The translations under genes and the position numbers were made by a program. The notes beneath the pieces were generated by a model, which worked only from the letters and a program-made list of their open reading frames with translations, was not told where the DNA came from and made no database searches. Source: Ornithodoros turicata (Eukaryota; Arthropoda; Arachnida; Ixodida; Argasidae). Taken from it: a DNA stretch of 64,000 nt. The DNA lies in the NCBI RefSeq assembly GCF_037126465.1, contig NC_088204.1, forward strand, positions 77,871,807 through 77,935,806. The letters are read 5' to 3'. Numbering within the stretch: the first letter of the stretch is position 1; each line of letters starts with the position of its first letter. Positions 25,201-33,945 of the stretch are shown here, in pieces.

Positions 25201-28200
25201 ATCCTACTGCGCACTCAAGGTGGCAGCATAGGCTGGGACTACAGCGTCCTACTGATCTTAAGGCTGACTGCACCATCCTCAAAATTGTTTTCTTCGCTTT
25301 TTCTCGCGCGCTTTAAGGAAGAAATAATTATCAAAGACAGCGTGCAGAACGTGCCAGGAAACGACAGAGCCATTATTGGAATTTCATTCATTTCAAAGTC
25401 ATTATTTTCAGCGTTCTGTAAAACAGTGCTTGCAATGATGAAAGCTACCTCTCCGTCAGCGGCATTGATCAAAGTCATAGGGAGATATCACACTCATTAG
25501 ATGGGGTTAGATGACAATAATTTTGGCGCAATTACGCACCAATGTTATATTCAGCAACTTTTTACCTTAATCTGGCTATTTCAAAACACTAAAAATGGCA
25601 ACACTGACACACGTTGCACAGAAGTGACCAGTGGATAGCCACCACTTGGTACTCCACAGAGTTGTCGAGTTGTCGAGCAACATTAAGAATTGTAGACAAC
25701 ATCTAAATAGTTACAGGTAATTTCATTTTGGCCACTGTTATATTGCACTTGTTTGTACTACATAACATCAAATGAGAAGAACTACTTAACCTGCAATAAT
25801 TTATTTAAGAATCGTTAGACACATACAACCAACGAACTGTCTCGATTATAACTGATCCACTGATGACAAAACCAAATCAAATGTTCTAAGACCTATGAGT
25901 TGTAATCACCACTTTTGTCTTGCAGGACAAAACTTTAACTTGTAAAACCTTTCATATTTATTGCTGCTCCAACCTCAGTCTTACTTTTAAGTCTTTGGTA
26001 TATTTGTTATTAATTGATTATTAACTGTCCTCAGTTGAGGACATTTTCCACATGTTACTCTAATAACAAACTGCCTTCCACTTCGTAGTGTTCGAACGAG
26101 ACCCTGGTAGCCTGCCCTGAAAATGCACCAGCCCAGGTAACAATCTCACTGTACATGCTACAGCCGTCTGAGTATTATATACAGAATTGTGGTCGCAGTG
26201 CACATACTCCTTTCTTCATGAACTCTGCCATCAAAATATCTCAGCAGCAAGTTCTGAAATTCAGTGAAAACTCCAAGCTAACGGTTAGGTGCACTTATGA
26301 ACAACATAACAACAATAATAACATAATAACCTGCTCGACATCAATCGGCAGATATCAAAAGAAAAAATCAAAACCTCTACGTCCGTGAAGCTAGGTGGCG
26401 CGTCGACGCGCCATCACGTAGTTGCAGGAAGCTGGCTGGTCTGAGATTATGTTTAGGACCAATACTTGGTCATCACTTGCCATCATACAGTACATCATTC
26501 AACGCATGTCATCACTTTCTCATTATTGCGCACTTGTGGAGTTCCACAGGGGGCACAGTGAAGATGAAATTGTATTGTATACTATTGTATTATTCATCTA
26601 TTAGGAACATAAAACCATAGGTCGGCGCAATCATGATCGTAATGCCTTATCCAAGCCTGATGATCGCGATCCTAAGTGTGATCACGAAGCACTGGCGAGG
26701 AGGAGGAGGAGGAGGAGGAGTGTCGTTGGGAGGAACCCGAGAAGTCTGCCTGCCTGATTAGGCGGCATGTTTCTCGGGAAGGGAAAGGTGGTGGAGAGAA
26801 GGAGAGGAAAGGGTGAAGTGGAAGACCGAGCGGAATCCGCTCGGGGGGAGGATAGCTGCGTCCATGGGCCGACTTCAGGGGAACTGTGCCGGCATACGCC
26901 TATTACAGATCTGAGGGAAACCCAGGAAAAACCCCAGACGGCACAGCCGGCCCGCGGATTCGAACCGCGGACCTCCCAGTCTCCAAGCGCACGCGTTACC
27001 GCTGCGCCACCGGAGCTGGTCGAAGCACTGGCAATGCTGCCACGATCATCATCGCGCCGGCCTATGCATAAAACTGAGGCAACCAGTGGTATGAACTGTG
27101 TCTGTTATAAGGGTTGCCTGTAACACGACACTTCCCGTTACTACTAGCACGACGAGCGCGAATGGAACCGACAGTCATTCCAAGCAGCACAATATACGGC
27201 AACTCCAACTATATATTCACGTGGGCGGCTCGTACGCGTGTTATACCAGCGCGATGCCTGATTTCGCTGAGCTGGCCAAGAAGAGAACAGTTTCGATGTA
27301 TCCGTCCACCCCCATATATTCGGAGGTTCCGTACATTGTGCTGTTAGTTGTACTTCGAGGTTGTGGTTAGAGGTGACGGCATGCGTGGTGCGCGCCCGCG
27401 GTTCACGAAATTCGTGCACATTCAGATTTCTGGGGTGGAGAATCACGGACGCTTCCTGCTCGCCACAACGGCTGCCGACTAAGGGGCACAGTTTTTGTAT
27501 TCAGTTGATTACGCGTGACATTTTATTTAGGGAGCTGCTCCTAAGACGGCGCCCTTATGCCAATAAATAAATAAAATAAATTTACTATTGCGCAATTTCT
27601 TGGGTGCTGGATACTACCTCCCTCTGCTCACATAAAAGAAGGTAGTATTCGGCACCCAAGAAATAGCTCAATATTTAATGGCATAAGGGAGCCGTGAATA
27701 CTACCTCCCTCTGCTCACATAAAAGAAGGTAGTATTCGGCACCCAAGAAATAGCTCAATATTTAATGGCATAAGGGAGCCGTGAATACTACCTCCCTCTG
27801 CTCACATAAAAGAAGGTAGTATTCAGACGCTCTGGCATTTTCCCTAGTACAACTTTTCGGTCTTTGCAGAGGCGGCAATACTCCAACCTCTTCACCCTTC
27901 TTGGAGTGAGTAATCGTTTCTTCCTACTTTTATTATTATAAATAGGTTTCTTCTAGAATGTGGGTATACCTTGCTGAATTTGCCATTGCGCGAGGTCAAC
28001 AAGGATGTTACTGCAGAGAAACCGCAAACAGAGCGTCGTACATACGATTGAAGACAGGCATAAAAATTGTCAAGAAGAAATGCTGCGGGAGATACAGAAA
28101 TGGGCGAAAAGCGTAGATTTTGTAAGGAAGCGATTCCGTCTCCAGAGCCGAGCGAGAGCCGCAGTAATAAATACAGTCACTTCCATTCAAGGCCAATCTG

Positions 28201-31200
28201 TTAGCGCATGTATCCAATCCAATCCCAGTCGTTTTAGCCTTCTGTGCTCCGTGCGCGTGCGTGTGTAAAGTGTACTGTCTGTCGTACCTTCTAAACGTTC
28301 TCCTGTGACATGTGGGACTGGCGTACGGTGGTTGTAGGATATACACTAACGTTTGTAACGCGTTGGCCTACCGTATCTATCACGGCGGCTCAGGTGTCCC
28401 TCTTCGCCATCTTGATTTCTATGTATTATGACAGTTCTGTTAAAGGAGGTGAGGCACAAAGGCTCAGCTTGCTGGAGCCCTTATATGTAAAACATGTAAC
28501 GTGCAAGACCGCAAAGGCCACACGTGGTAGTCCTGACAATGCGGGAGGATATGAAAGTTTATTAAATGAAAAAGCTGGACTGAACTGTGGGTGCGTTTTC
28601 TTATTCAACTCTGGCAACTCCGAGTTACTCTTAGTCGGCGAAAAATAGCCAGAGTAGCGGAAATGACGTCATAACTCTGCGGCGAAAATTAGCCAGACTA
28701 GCCAGGAGTAGCAACTAGATATATGTATTGGCATCATCGTGGAAGACCAGCCATATTGGCTGACTCCCTTTAGTAGCAATAGCCCGCCATTGTAGCAACT
28801 AGAAGGGTAGCCGTCGTTCTGACGTCACACGCAAGATTGCAGACGACGATACGTCGTCTGCTACCAACCGTCCTGTTGACAGACAATTTCAGTGGTGTTC
28901 AATTTGGAAGTGTAGGACTGGTTAAAAACTAAACTGTCGAACATTTTCAAAATCTGCTAGAGTGCACGCACGTGCGGTAAGTTGTTAAACAGGCAGTATG
29001 ACACCACTTCCACATCGTCTCGCCCGTCAGGCCAGTCCGCCATTTTCAGCGCGGAGTAACTCCAGCCGTTCGAAAATTACGGTCAAAGGTGGCTACTCTG
29101 GAGTCACGTGATGATAAAGGCTCTGACGTCGTTACCCAACTCCTGGCTACTCGGGTTGAACAAGAAAACGCACCCTGTGGCTGTCGCCTCATGCACGGGC
29201 TGCGCTGGCATTCCGATCTCCTCGTCGTCTGCTACAGGCCTCCCCCCTAGACTCTGGTGTGTAGCCAGAAGTGTGCGAGAAGTGCCATAACCGGTACGTG
29301 GATGGGGCGACGGTATTTTCGGAAGAGCAGGGAGATCCACAGGTACTCAGCTATGCGGTCAGCGAGGGTTGAGAGTCTGTCCAGGTTTTAGGAATTCGGA
29401 GCAGGCCAAGACCACGAGCATTACCTGCGAAAACCGCTACAAGAGCAGCGATCGGAGGAGGGGTTGTTGTGTGTCAGAAGCGGAACCTTTGAGTAATGTC
29501 GCATATGCGGTAGAGCAACTGAGAATGTCGCCTGTCAATGAGATAGTCTTGTTTTAACATTTGCTGGAGCCTCGTTCAAAAACTTTCATGCTGTTCAATA
29601 TGGCGCTCTTGAGAACGTCGTAGGCCCAGTCAAGGAGTGCCGTCGGAGAGACATCGTAGTAGTAGTAATAGTAATTAACTGAAAAAAAAAATCAGGGGAA
29701 AGACTTGGAGCAGGGTGGCTGCCCTAAGGGCGCCTGCAGCTCCATCTCATTTAGGTAGTTTTGAGGGTTATGATATGTGTTCCTGTTAGTAGCGGCAGTG
29801 TATACCGCTTCCTTTTAGGTAGACACACAATGCCTTGAGTGCCTTCATGTCTTGTTCCCTTGTAGGCCATCTTCCCATTACTTTGCAGTAAGAGAATGGT
29901 CTTTTGTCCAGTGTTTGAAGTGCATGGGACAGTCTTTCCCCTGCGTCTGCTTGTTCTGGGCACTGTATAAGTACGTGTAACGTGTCCTGGGGCACTTTGC
30001 AGATGTCGCACAGTCTTGAGGCCACAATACCGTCGTACAGAGACATCGTCGAGCTCAGCTGCGTCAGCCGAAGGGAGATTCGATATGACATGAAAGTACT
30101 TTGCCGACTGGGGCTTGGGTGTTTCGCGGTTGAAACTGGAAAAACGGGGATTCTTGTTGCATTTATGGCCCACGAACCCCGTGCGGTTCTAATTCCGACC
30201 CGCCTAACATCCACAACCCCAGAGAAAACAGGCAGACATGCGACTAACAAACAACAATAAATTTATTCGCGTGCACATAGAGTAGTGCCCAAACGAACAC
30301 CCACGTTGTCCGCCGTCCCGAACTCTGTAGACACGCAGCAGCAGCACGAACCAGTCCCAAGCAGCAAAATGTACCGAAAGTCGAGCGCAACAGGGGTGGA
30401 CGGTATGTGTTTTATCAATGTTCTTTAGTTCCACAACTCTGTTCAAGGCCTTCCACCTACCCGTCCACCCCTATTGCACTCGACTTTCAGTACATTTTGC
30501 TGCTTGGGTTGCAATCGAACCTATCTGTCCGCAATCTCCATCACATGCTTGTATACATCATATCTCAGAGGTATATCACATATTCCGCATGTTCGTCCCT
30601 CTGTAATACTCAAGCTCGGGGAGACTTCATCATCTAAAGTGTGCAATCATACTTTGTAGTAGGTGCAGCTGATGTCAAACCTCGCACCGCTACGAAACAA
30701 TGTGTAGCGCATACGTTGATATCCACGTGGATTACGTTATACTGAGGCCACCCTAGTGGTGCCAGAGGACAACAACAGTGCTCTCTGTCAAGTAGGACAA
30801 TATATTTATAATCCTTTTTGAACAATAATTTGTTTTCCACAGTGTGTCTTGAACAACTTGGGACAACAGACGCTGGACAAGGTCGTCAAGCGTCTTCTGT
30901 GTGATATACTTCAGACTTTAATCTACCTTGTGGGCGAACCTGACGGATTAAGCGAACCTGAACCTTCACCTGGTTCTGACGATGACGATGACGATGACGA
31001 TGACCTTGACGATGACCTTGACGATGATGGAAAGGGCACTTCACGTGAACTACTAGGAAATAGTCCCGGAGACAATGGCGGCCAACCGTCAGACAAGCTT
31101 AGAGAGGGGTTGAACCAACTGAGAAACGCACTACGCGACCAATGTGAGTAAAAGCCGTTTCTAGAAGCTGTAGTGAATTCTTTTGTGTATCTCGCATTCC

Positions 31201-33662
31201 TGGTTACCCAGGCAGAAATCTGGAATGGGACCATTTCAAAATGGTTTAACGAACTGGTCCCACTCTGGTCCCACTTGCCAAGTGGTCCCATGGGGGACCA
31301 GTTCGTTAAACGACTTCAGAATGGGACCACTCAGGAGTGCTCCCGATCTGAAGTGGTCCCCCAGTTGGTGGATGGTGCTGCAAGTGGGACCACTGTCAGC
31401 CTGGACCCTGTGCTCCGAGATCGCCACAGCTTCAACCACTGGGTTGGGCAGAAAAACGTCGCGAACATGGAATTCTGAAGAAAACAACGTTTACTGCAGG
31501 CAAAAATCTGGAGTGGGACCACTTCAAAGTGGTTCATTGGACAGGTCTCACTTTGAGTGTGGGACCACTTAGTGACTGGGACCAGTTGAAAGTGGAACCA
31601 GCTTCACGATGGTCCTACTTGAAGTGGAACCAGTGGAATTGACCCAGTGGTTCCCTCTGCTAAGTGGTCCGGGATCCTGCCACTTAGCAGCTTGGACCAC
31701 TGAATTCATGACCGAAAATAATGCGTAGAAATGCACATATTGCTCAAGTAAATACCGGTTGTTCTGCTAAAAGCATACACAGAGCAGAAAGAAATAATCA
31801 ATACATCTCTACATGTTGATACTAAGTAGTATAAGTCTGACCACTTACTGTGTCTAGACAAAGCATATGCCTGACTGTGCGATGCACTCACGGACCACAG
31901 GGAGCTTTCGTTCGTTGGCCACCTCACAAATTGGAAAAGTGCGGGGTTCGTGGAGTAGGTCCGTCGTTTTTCAGCTCGCATGTATTCGCACGCCAACAAT
32001 ACGTTTCAATTGATGTCAATTGTTCGGGTAGGCTCGAGGTGGTGGCTGGTGTTCCGCAGGGCAGCATTTTAGGTCCCCTGCTGTTCTCAATTTACATCAA
32101 TGACGTTGTAAACGTATCGTTCGGTAACAAATTCTTCATATATGCTGACGATACTACCCTGTTTGTTTCCGGTGCTGATGCTAAGCAAGTCGTAGATAAA
32201 GCAAACAGAGCTCTTGAAGAAATAAGACTCTTGCAAATGGCTTAGTAGTTAATCTTACTAAGACCAAAGCGGTACTCTGTAGATAAAACAAACAATCCCG
32301 CGTCCTTTCCCATTGATATATTTCTGGGACAAAACCCTGTTGAGGTTGTAAAGACAATCAAAGTGGTAGGAGTAAATTTTTTTTATGCCGTAGTGCCCTA
32401 ATCAAGCAGCTTCGTGCTGCTTTTTGGCCGCCCGTGAGATGTATTCCTGTATTTAATCACAGATTAAATTATATCAAATCAAAGTAGTCAAGGCACTGTC
32501 CGTTATTTAGGATCAAGCCGCGTTGAGGATAGCAGTGTGTGCCCGAAGCACTACCGACGCTTACTGAGGACGACACTCAGGAAATTCCTGAAACGGTCGT
32601 GCAAGCGGACCCTGGTGTATGTCGGCCCAATTTCAATTTACTGTAAATACGAGGCATACATGGAAGTTTCCCTGTTTTTCCTTTTTCTCTTGCACCCGGT
32701 GCTCCCGCTTCAACGCCGGTGACGTAGCAACCGGCTAGGAAGCGCGATATCTGTAGTTAGGCTGAGCGGATACACTCTAAGAAAAAAGGAAGTACCTTTA
32801 CTCCTTTTGGGGAGTAATTGCATTGCCACAAAAAATAGTCTCTTTCGGGAGTAAATATACGGGAGTAAATGAATGTCACAGAGTGAAGACCGCATTTCAC
32901 GCGCTGTTGTAAGAGTCCCAGATACATAATTGGTGCGCATGCATGAAAATACTTTGAAGCAAACCGTCAACCGCGATATATCGAGTTATATAAAATCTCG
33001 CGTCATACTAGGGCACAATTTGCGAAGAAAGATGCGCTAACTGTTTCTTACTCTGTGTGGCTGGAAAATTGCTACGTTGTCTGAGTTATAGAGCCTTATG
33101 TCGTTCAAATTGGCCAAGGGCACATATTTACCTCGACTGTCGCATTCAGGAGACCATTCGCGAAGTTTAGTGACAATTTGCAGTCCTGGGGAGTAAATGT
33201 CGGGACTAAATGTTGGGTTAGGGGACTAAAATGGGGAGTAATTGCAGACTAGGGGAGTAGAAGCTGCAATTACTCCCCGTTTTACTCCTTTTTTTCTTAG
33301 AGTGTACAGCGTCTGTTCATTGATAATGAAGCTCCAATTGCACGCTAGTAACTGTGACTAGACGGGATCGAGTTCTACGATTGGCTGTGCCATCTGAGGA
33401 TTCACCGGATTTTTCTAACAAACGTTCCATACACGTCCCATACTTCCCACAAAGCTGTCGTTAGCTCCCCTCTCCCCAACTCCTTCCCTTCGTCCCCTCC
33501 ACCTCTCCATGCGTTAACGCATCAGCACGCCGCTTATAGCAACCGTTGTTTCGCGGTAGGAAGTAAAAGGGGAAAGACAACGTCGTAACATTAAACGTAA
33601 AAAAGGCATAGCAGTGCTAAGAACAAATATCTTATTCCTTTACAGGTCCCAACATTTCCTGA
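14158..33662 (+). CDS. unit 1: secreted two-module cysteine protein, complete gene, 10 coding exons
   Basis: Exons are 14158-14440, 17524-17570, 18458-18496, 19802-19837, 20895-21006, 24686-24825, 26089-26136, 27870-27905, 30843-31143 and 33646-33662. They sum to 1059 nt, 352 residues plus stop, with no internal stop. Order in the protein: signal peptide, Lys/Pro repeats, module A, module B with an acidic insert, and a Cys-Pro-Asn-Ile-Ser end. The model rests on consistent GT-AG splice sites, codon phase, and exon-by-exon agreement with unit 2 and within the gene (A versus B). The modules could instead belong to two genes, but no second signal exon or stop separates them and the phases join. 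The family is not recognised. Products should be exported; tissue and function cannot be read from the DNA. Confidence 0.78.
15340..17459 (+). mobile_element. 5'-truncated I-like LINE with reverse transcriptase and RNase H
   Basis: The frame begins inside reverse transcriptase: QGVPQGS at about 15435-15455, and the YADD catalytic box at 15534-15545. A TAG at 16314-16316 interrupts it. The same frame continues to 17240 through an RNase H domain (E in SAELYAI, D in YTDSKAAL, D in GNHEADAA). The first catalytic Asp is Asn (YTNGS, 16398-16400). A CNECG...H...C zinc motif follows. The tail ends ATGTTGTTGTTG. It lies in intron 1 of unit 1 in the gene's orientation. The stop codon and the Asp-to-Asn change mark it as dead. 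Confidence 0.85.
17524..17570 (+). CDS. unit 1 exon A2: Cys/N-glycosylation exon
   Basis: 47 nt between TTCGTGTAG and GTAAGT. It completes Gly with exon 1 and reads P-C-I-N-I-T-I-S-N-L-F-N-M-G-K. It contains one Cys and an Asn-Ile-Thr glycosylation sequon. Unit 2 has the same exon at 48550-48596. The corresponding part of module B (24686-24825) ends C-G-P-P-I-K-I-T-L-P-E-I, showing the two modules are related. Confidence 0.82.
17790..18010 (+). mobile_element. tRNA-derived SINE, 5'-truncated
   Basis: A box B stretch (GGGTTCGAATCCCGG, about 17820-17834) is followed by GCCGGCTGTGCTGTCTGGGGT, CCTGGGTTTTCC and a CACCAC-rich end. The box A half is missing. The same family appears inverted at 26.69-27.02 kb and 55.44-55.53 kb. 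It lies in the intron between A2 and A3 of unit 1. Confidence 0.7.
18030..18203 (-). mobile_element. fragment of the TTAA-flanked MITE
   Basis: This is an inverted, truncated copy of the element intact at 36019-36500. It shares GCGCTCATCGTTCTTTCGCAGGAG-type sequence and the end CTTCCATGCTTCTTTAA, with TTAA at 18204-18207. Confidence 0.65.
18458..18496 (+). CDS. unit 1 exon A3: two-Cys exon
   Basis: 39 nt, 13 codons, phase 0-0, between CTTCCAG and GTAAGT. It reads C-M-K-N-S-L-E-F-C-P-K-N-N. Counterparts are 49116-49154 in unit 2, and the module B exons 26089-26136 and 54870-54917. All start with Cys and carry a second Cys followed by Pro, or Thr-Pro in unit 2. Confidence 0.82.
19170..19206. 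repeat. (TA)n microsatellite
   Basis: An uninterrupted run of AT dinucleotides in the intron between A3 and A4 of unit 1. Confidence 0.95.
19802..19837 (+). CDS. unit 1 exon A4: 12-codon microexon
   Basis: 36 nt between TTTCTCTTGCAG and GTAAGC. It reads Q-G-V-V-V-G-V-A-R-L-L-R in phase 0-0. All four modules in the two complete genes have a 36-nt exon here (27870-27905, 49617-49652, 56200-56235), each with leucines at residues 10 and 11. It is too short to find by ORF scanning and was found by comparison. Confidence 0.75.
20330..20740. repeat. two neighbouring palindromes in the intron before exon A5
   Basis: At about 20392-20480 the phrase GGATAGCGTTGGTGGTTCTGCG returns inverted (CGCAGAACCACCAATGCTATCC). 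A diverged second copy follows at about 20620-20740. Together they could form large hairpins in the pre-mRNA 150-500 nt before exon A5. Probably a foldback element that duplicated. Confidence 0.6.
20895..21006 (+). CDS. unit 1 exon A5: Cys-led amphipathic helix exon
   Basis: 112 nt, 37 codons plus one base, between CTTTTTCTGTAG and GTATGT. It starts C-L-F-K-G-L and contains A-K-P-G-D-F-C, then LLLEDLLVIVHRLLNL, an amphipathic helix rich in Leu/Val, and ends L-P-N. The homologous exon in unit 2 (51978-52089) has the identical length. It leaves phase 1 and joins exon B2 as Ser. Confidence 0.83.
21007..23228. other. intron A5-B2 of unit 1, 5' part
   Basis: No exon is supported. The minus-strand frame at 22545-23063 is not a gene: it overlaps a copy of the TTAA element family seen at 56.47 kb (shared sequence near 22.9-23.03 kb). 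Confidence 0.55.
23229..24557 (-). mobile_element. degenerate hAT element with BED-finger remnant
   Basis: Exact 8-bp repeats GTCATAAC flank it at 23221-23228 and 24558-24565. The right end is the complement of TAGGGTTGTGCGAACATTCG and the left end carries TGGGGG...GCGCAC, an eroded version. Subterminal TTCGAA/ATTCG repeats are abundant. On the minus strand from about 24290 a frame reads CHMCDTKDK and later NHLKRHL, the layout of a BED zinc finger, with further broken frames. It sits 120 bp before exon B2 of unit 1. Confidence 0.7.
24686..24825 (+). CDS. unit 1 exon B2: acidic and C-G-P-P exon
   Basis: 140 nt between CTTTTCCAATGTAG and GTAAGT. Phase 1 in, phase 0 out. It begins E-E-F-W-G-Q, holds A-T-C-S-R-N-P-P, a run of five Asp, then K-C-G-P-P-I-K-I-T-L-P-E-I-A-D-I-G-T. 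The last 16 residues match exon A2. The unit 2 exon (53696-53892) shares NPP, CGPP and the LPE..(N/D)IGT end, but its first half is different and longer. Confidence 0.8.
24826..26088. other. intron B2-B3 of unit 1
   Basis: The intron opens GTAAGT and ends CTTCGTAG. A-T rich unique sequence. I see no repeat or exon in it. Confidence 0.6.
26089..26136 (+). CDS. unit 1 exon B3: two-Cys, N-glycosylation exon
   Basis: 48 nt, 16 codons, phase 0-0, between CTTCGTAG and GTAACA. It reads C-S-N-E-T-L-V-A-C-P-E-N-A-P-A-Q, with an Asn-Glu-Thr sequon. The unit 2 exon at 54870-54917 differs at only three residues, the best conserved exon of the family. Confidence 0.85.
26690..27015 (-). mobile_element. 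tRNA-derived SINE, minus strand
   Basis: Read on the minus strand, the tRNA head has box A-like GTGGCGCAGCGGT and box B GGTTCGAATCCGCGG, followed by GCCGGCTGTGCCGTCTGGGGT. The 3' end is a TCC repeat (GGA repeat on the + strand, 26696-26719). It lies in the B3-B4 intron of unit 1. Confidence 0.75.
27590..27830. repeat. 88-bp tandem hairpin repeat
   Basis: GAATACTACCTCCCTCTGCTC and its inverted partner GAAGGTAGTATTC recur almost three times with an 88-bp period. Each unit also carries ATTTCTTGGGTGC and its complement, so every unit folds on itself. The array ends 40 bp before exon B4 of unit 1. Confidence 0.75.
27870..27905 (+). CDS. unit 1 exon B4: 12-codon microexon
   Basis: 36 nt between GTCTTTGCAG and GTGAGT. 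It reads R-R-Q-Y-S-N-L-F-T-L-L-G in phase 0-0. The unit 2 copy at 56200-56235 ends in the same N-L-F-T-L-L-G and uses the same GTGAGT donor. Confidence 0.8.
27906..29656. other. intron B4-B5 of unit 1, 5' part
   Basis: No exon is supported. From about 29.2 kb the sequence is the duplicate of the start of the window. The rest shows nothing recognisable. Confidence 0.55.
29657..30038 (-). mobile_element. 5'-truncated LINE end
   Basis: A perfect 10-bp target duplication AGAGACATCG flanks it (29647-29656 and 30039-30048). Unit 0 has the unoccupied site at 429-438. The minus strand encodes a LINE C-terminus with C-D-I-C-x(8)-H-x(4)-C, then a stop and an untranslated tail ending in TAC repeats. 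Confidence 0.8.
30356..30508. mobile_element. foldback MITE, CCCAAGCAGC family, copy c
   Basis: A 153-bp inverted repeat element, close to copies at 4454-4606 and 50643-50795. It is absent from the matching intron of unit 0. Confidence 0.8.
30843..31143 (+). CDS. unit 1 exon B5: helix exon with acidic insert
   Basis: 301 nt, 100 codons plus one base. The acceptor is TTTTCCACAG; the donor is CAAT|GTGAGT. It starts like unit 0 (C-V-L-N-N-L-G-Q-Q-T-L-D-K-V-V-K) and ends LRNALRDQ. Between them is a 22-residue insert around PSPGS followed by about 17 acidic positions, encoded by a GAC/GAT microsatellite at about 30979-31028. Units 0 and 2 lack it and are both 238 nt here. Its length is a multiple of three, so the frame is kept. 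Confidence 0.85.
31215..31700. repeat. dense GTGGGACCACT / AGTGGTCC inverted repeat stretch
   Basis: Variants of TGGGACCACTT and AAGTGGTCCCA occur about every 20-50 bases in both orientations. Longer inverted pairs include GAACTGGTCCCACTCTGG against GGGGACCAGTTCGTTAAACG. It looks like a degenerate foldback element; a related style recurs at 52.23-52.55 kb. Confidence 0.55.
31950..32360 (+). mobile_element. CR1/jockey-like LINE reverse transcriptase fragment
   Basis: The frame up to 32245 includes GVPQGSILGPLLFSIYIND and FIYADDTTLF, the central reverse transcriptase motifs. A stop follows and the next piece continues in another frame. Only this core remains. Confidence 0.75.
32773..33304. mobile_element. 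Tc1/mariner-type MITE
   Basis: Ends CACTCTAAGAAAAAAGGAG and its complement, with TA on both sides (32771-32772, 33305-33306). Unit 0 has the empty site GCGGATACAGCG (TA at 3028-3029). Subterminal GGGGAGTAA and TTACTCCCC motifs are repeated. No transposase is present. Confidence 0.85.
33646..33662 (+). CDS. unit 1 terminal exon (coding part): Cys-Pro-Asn-Ile-Ser-stop
   Basis: The GT after the acceptor completes the Cys begun by exon B5. TGA is at 33660-33662. The 3' UTR runs to about 33945 and is a close copy of that of unit 0. Confidence 0.8.
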
Positions 33663-33922
33663 GTGCCATGGAGGCAAGCAAAGGATATTGCCAATATTGT
33701 CGTTCAGGGTCGTAAAATACAACGCAATGTCACGTCTTGCTTCTGAGAGATGAGAACGGGATTGTTTGTGGGTTTTCTTGCTAACGCTCTCCTTGTATAT
33801 CTGCACGAAGACCTCTTATCATTTAATCTGCACGCACTTGCACGCCACTTTGCGCTTGGTGGTTGTCAGGAAGGAACAAATGTGCCCGTTGTTTGGGCTC
33901 TCGTGAGTGTGGTACGTTGAAC

Positions 33923-33928
33923 AATAAA
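33923..33928 (+). terminator. polyadenylation signal of unit 1
   Basis: AATAAA about 260 bases after the stop, in the same place as in unit 0. Confidence 0.7.
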
Positions 33929-33945
33929 ATATGCAAATGTCACCA

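Larger units (their letters stand above)
31144..33645 (+). other. last intron of unit 1
   Basis: The intron opens GTGAGT and ends TTCCTTTACAG. It contains a GGTCC/GGACC-rich inverted-repeat stretch, a LINE reverse transcriptase fragment and a Tc1/mariner-type MITE. The rest matches the last intron of unit 0. Confidence 0.7.

Noticed and set aside
24686..31143. Modules A and B as two separate genes
   Set aside because: No signal-peptide exon or promoter lies between 21006 and 24686, exon A5 has no stop, and its phase 1 end fits the phase 1 start of exon B2 in both complete units.
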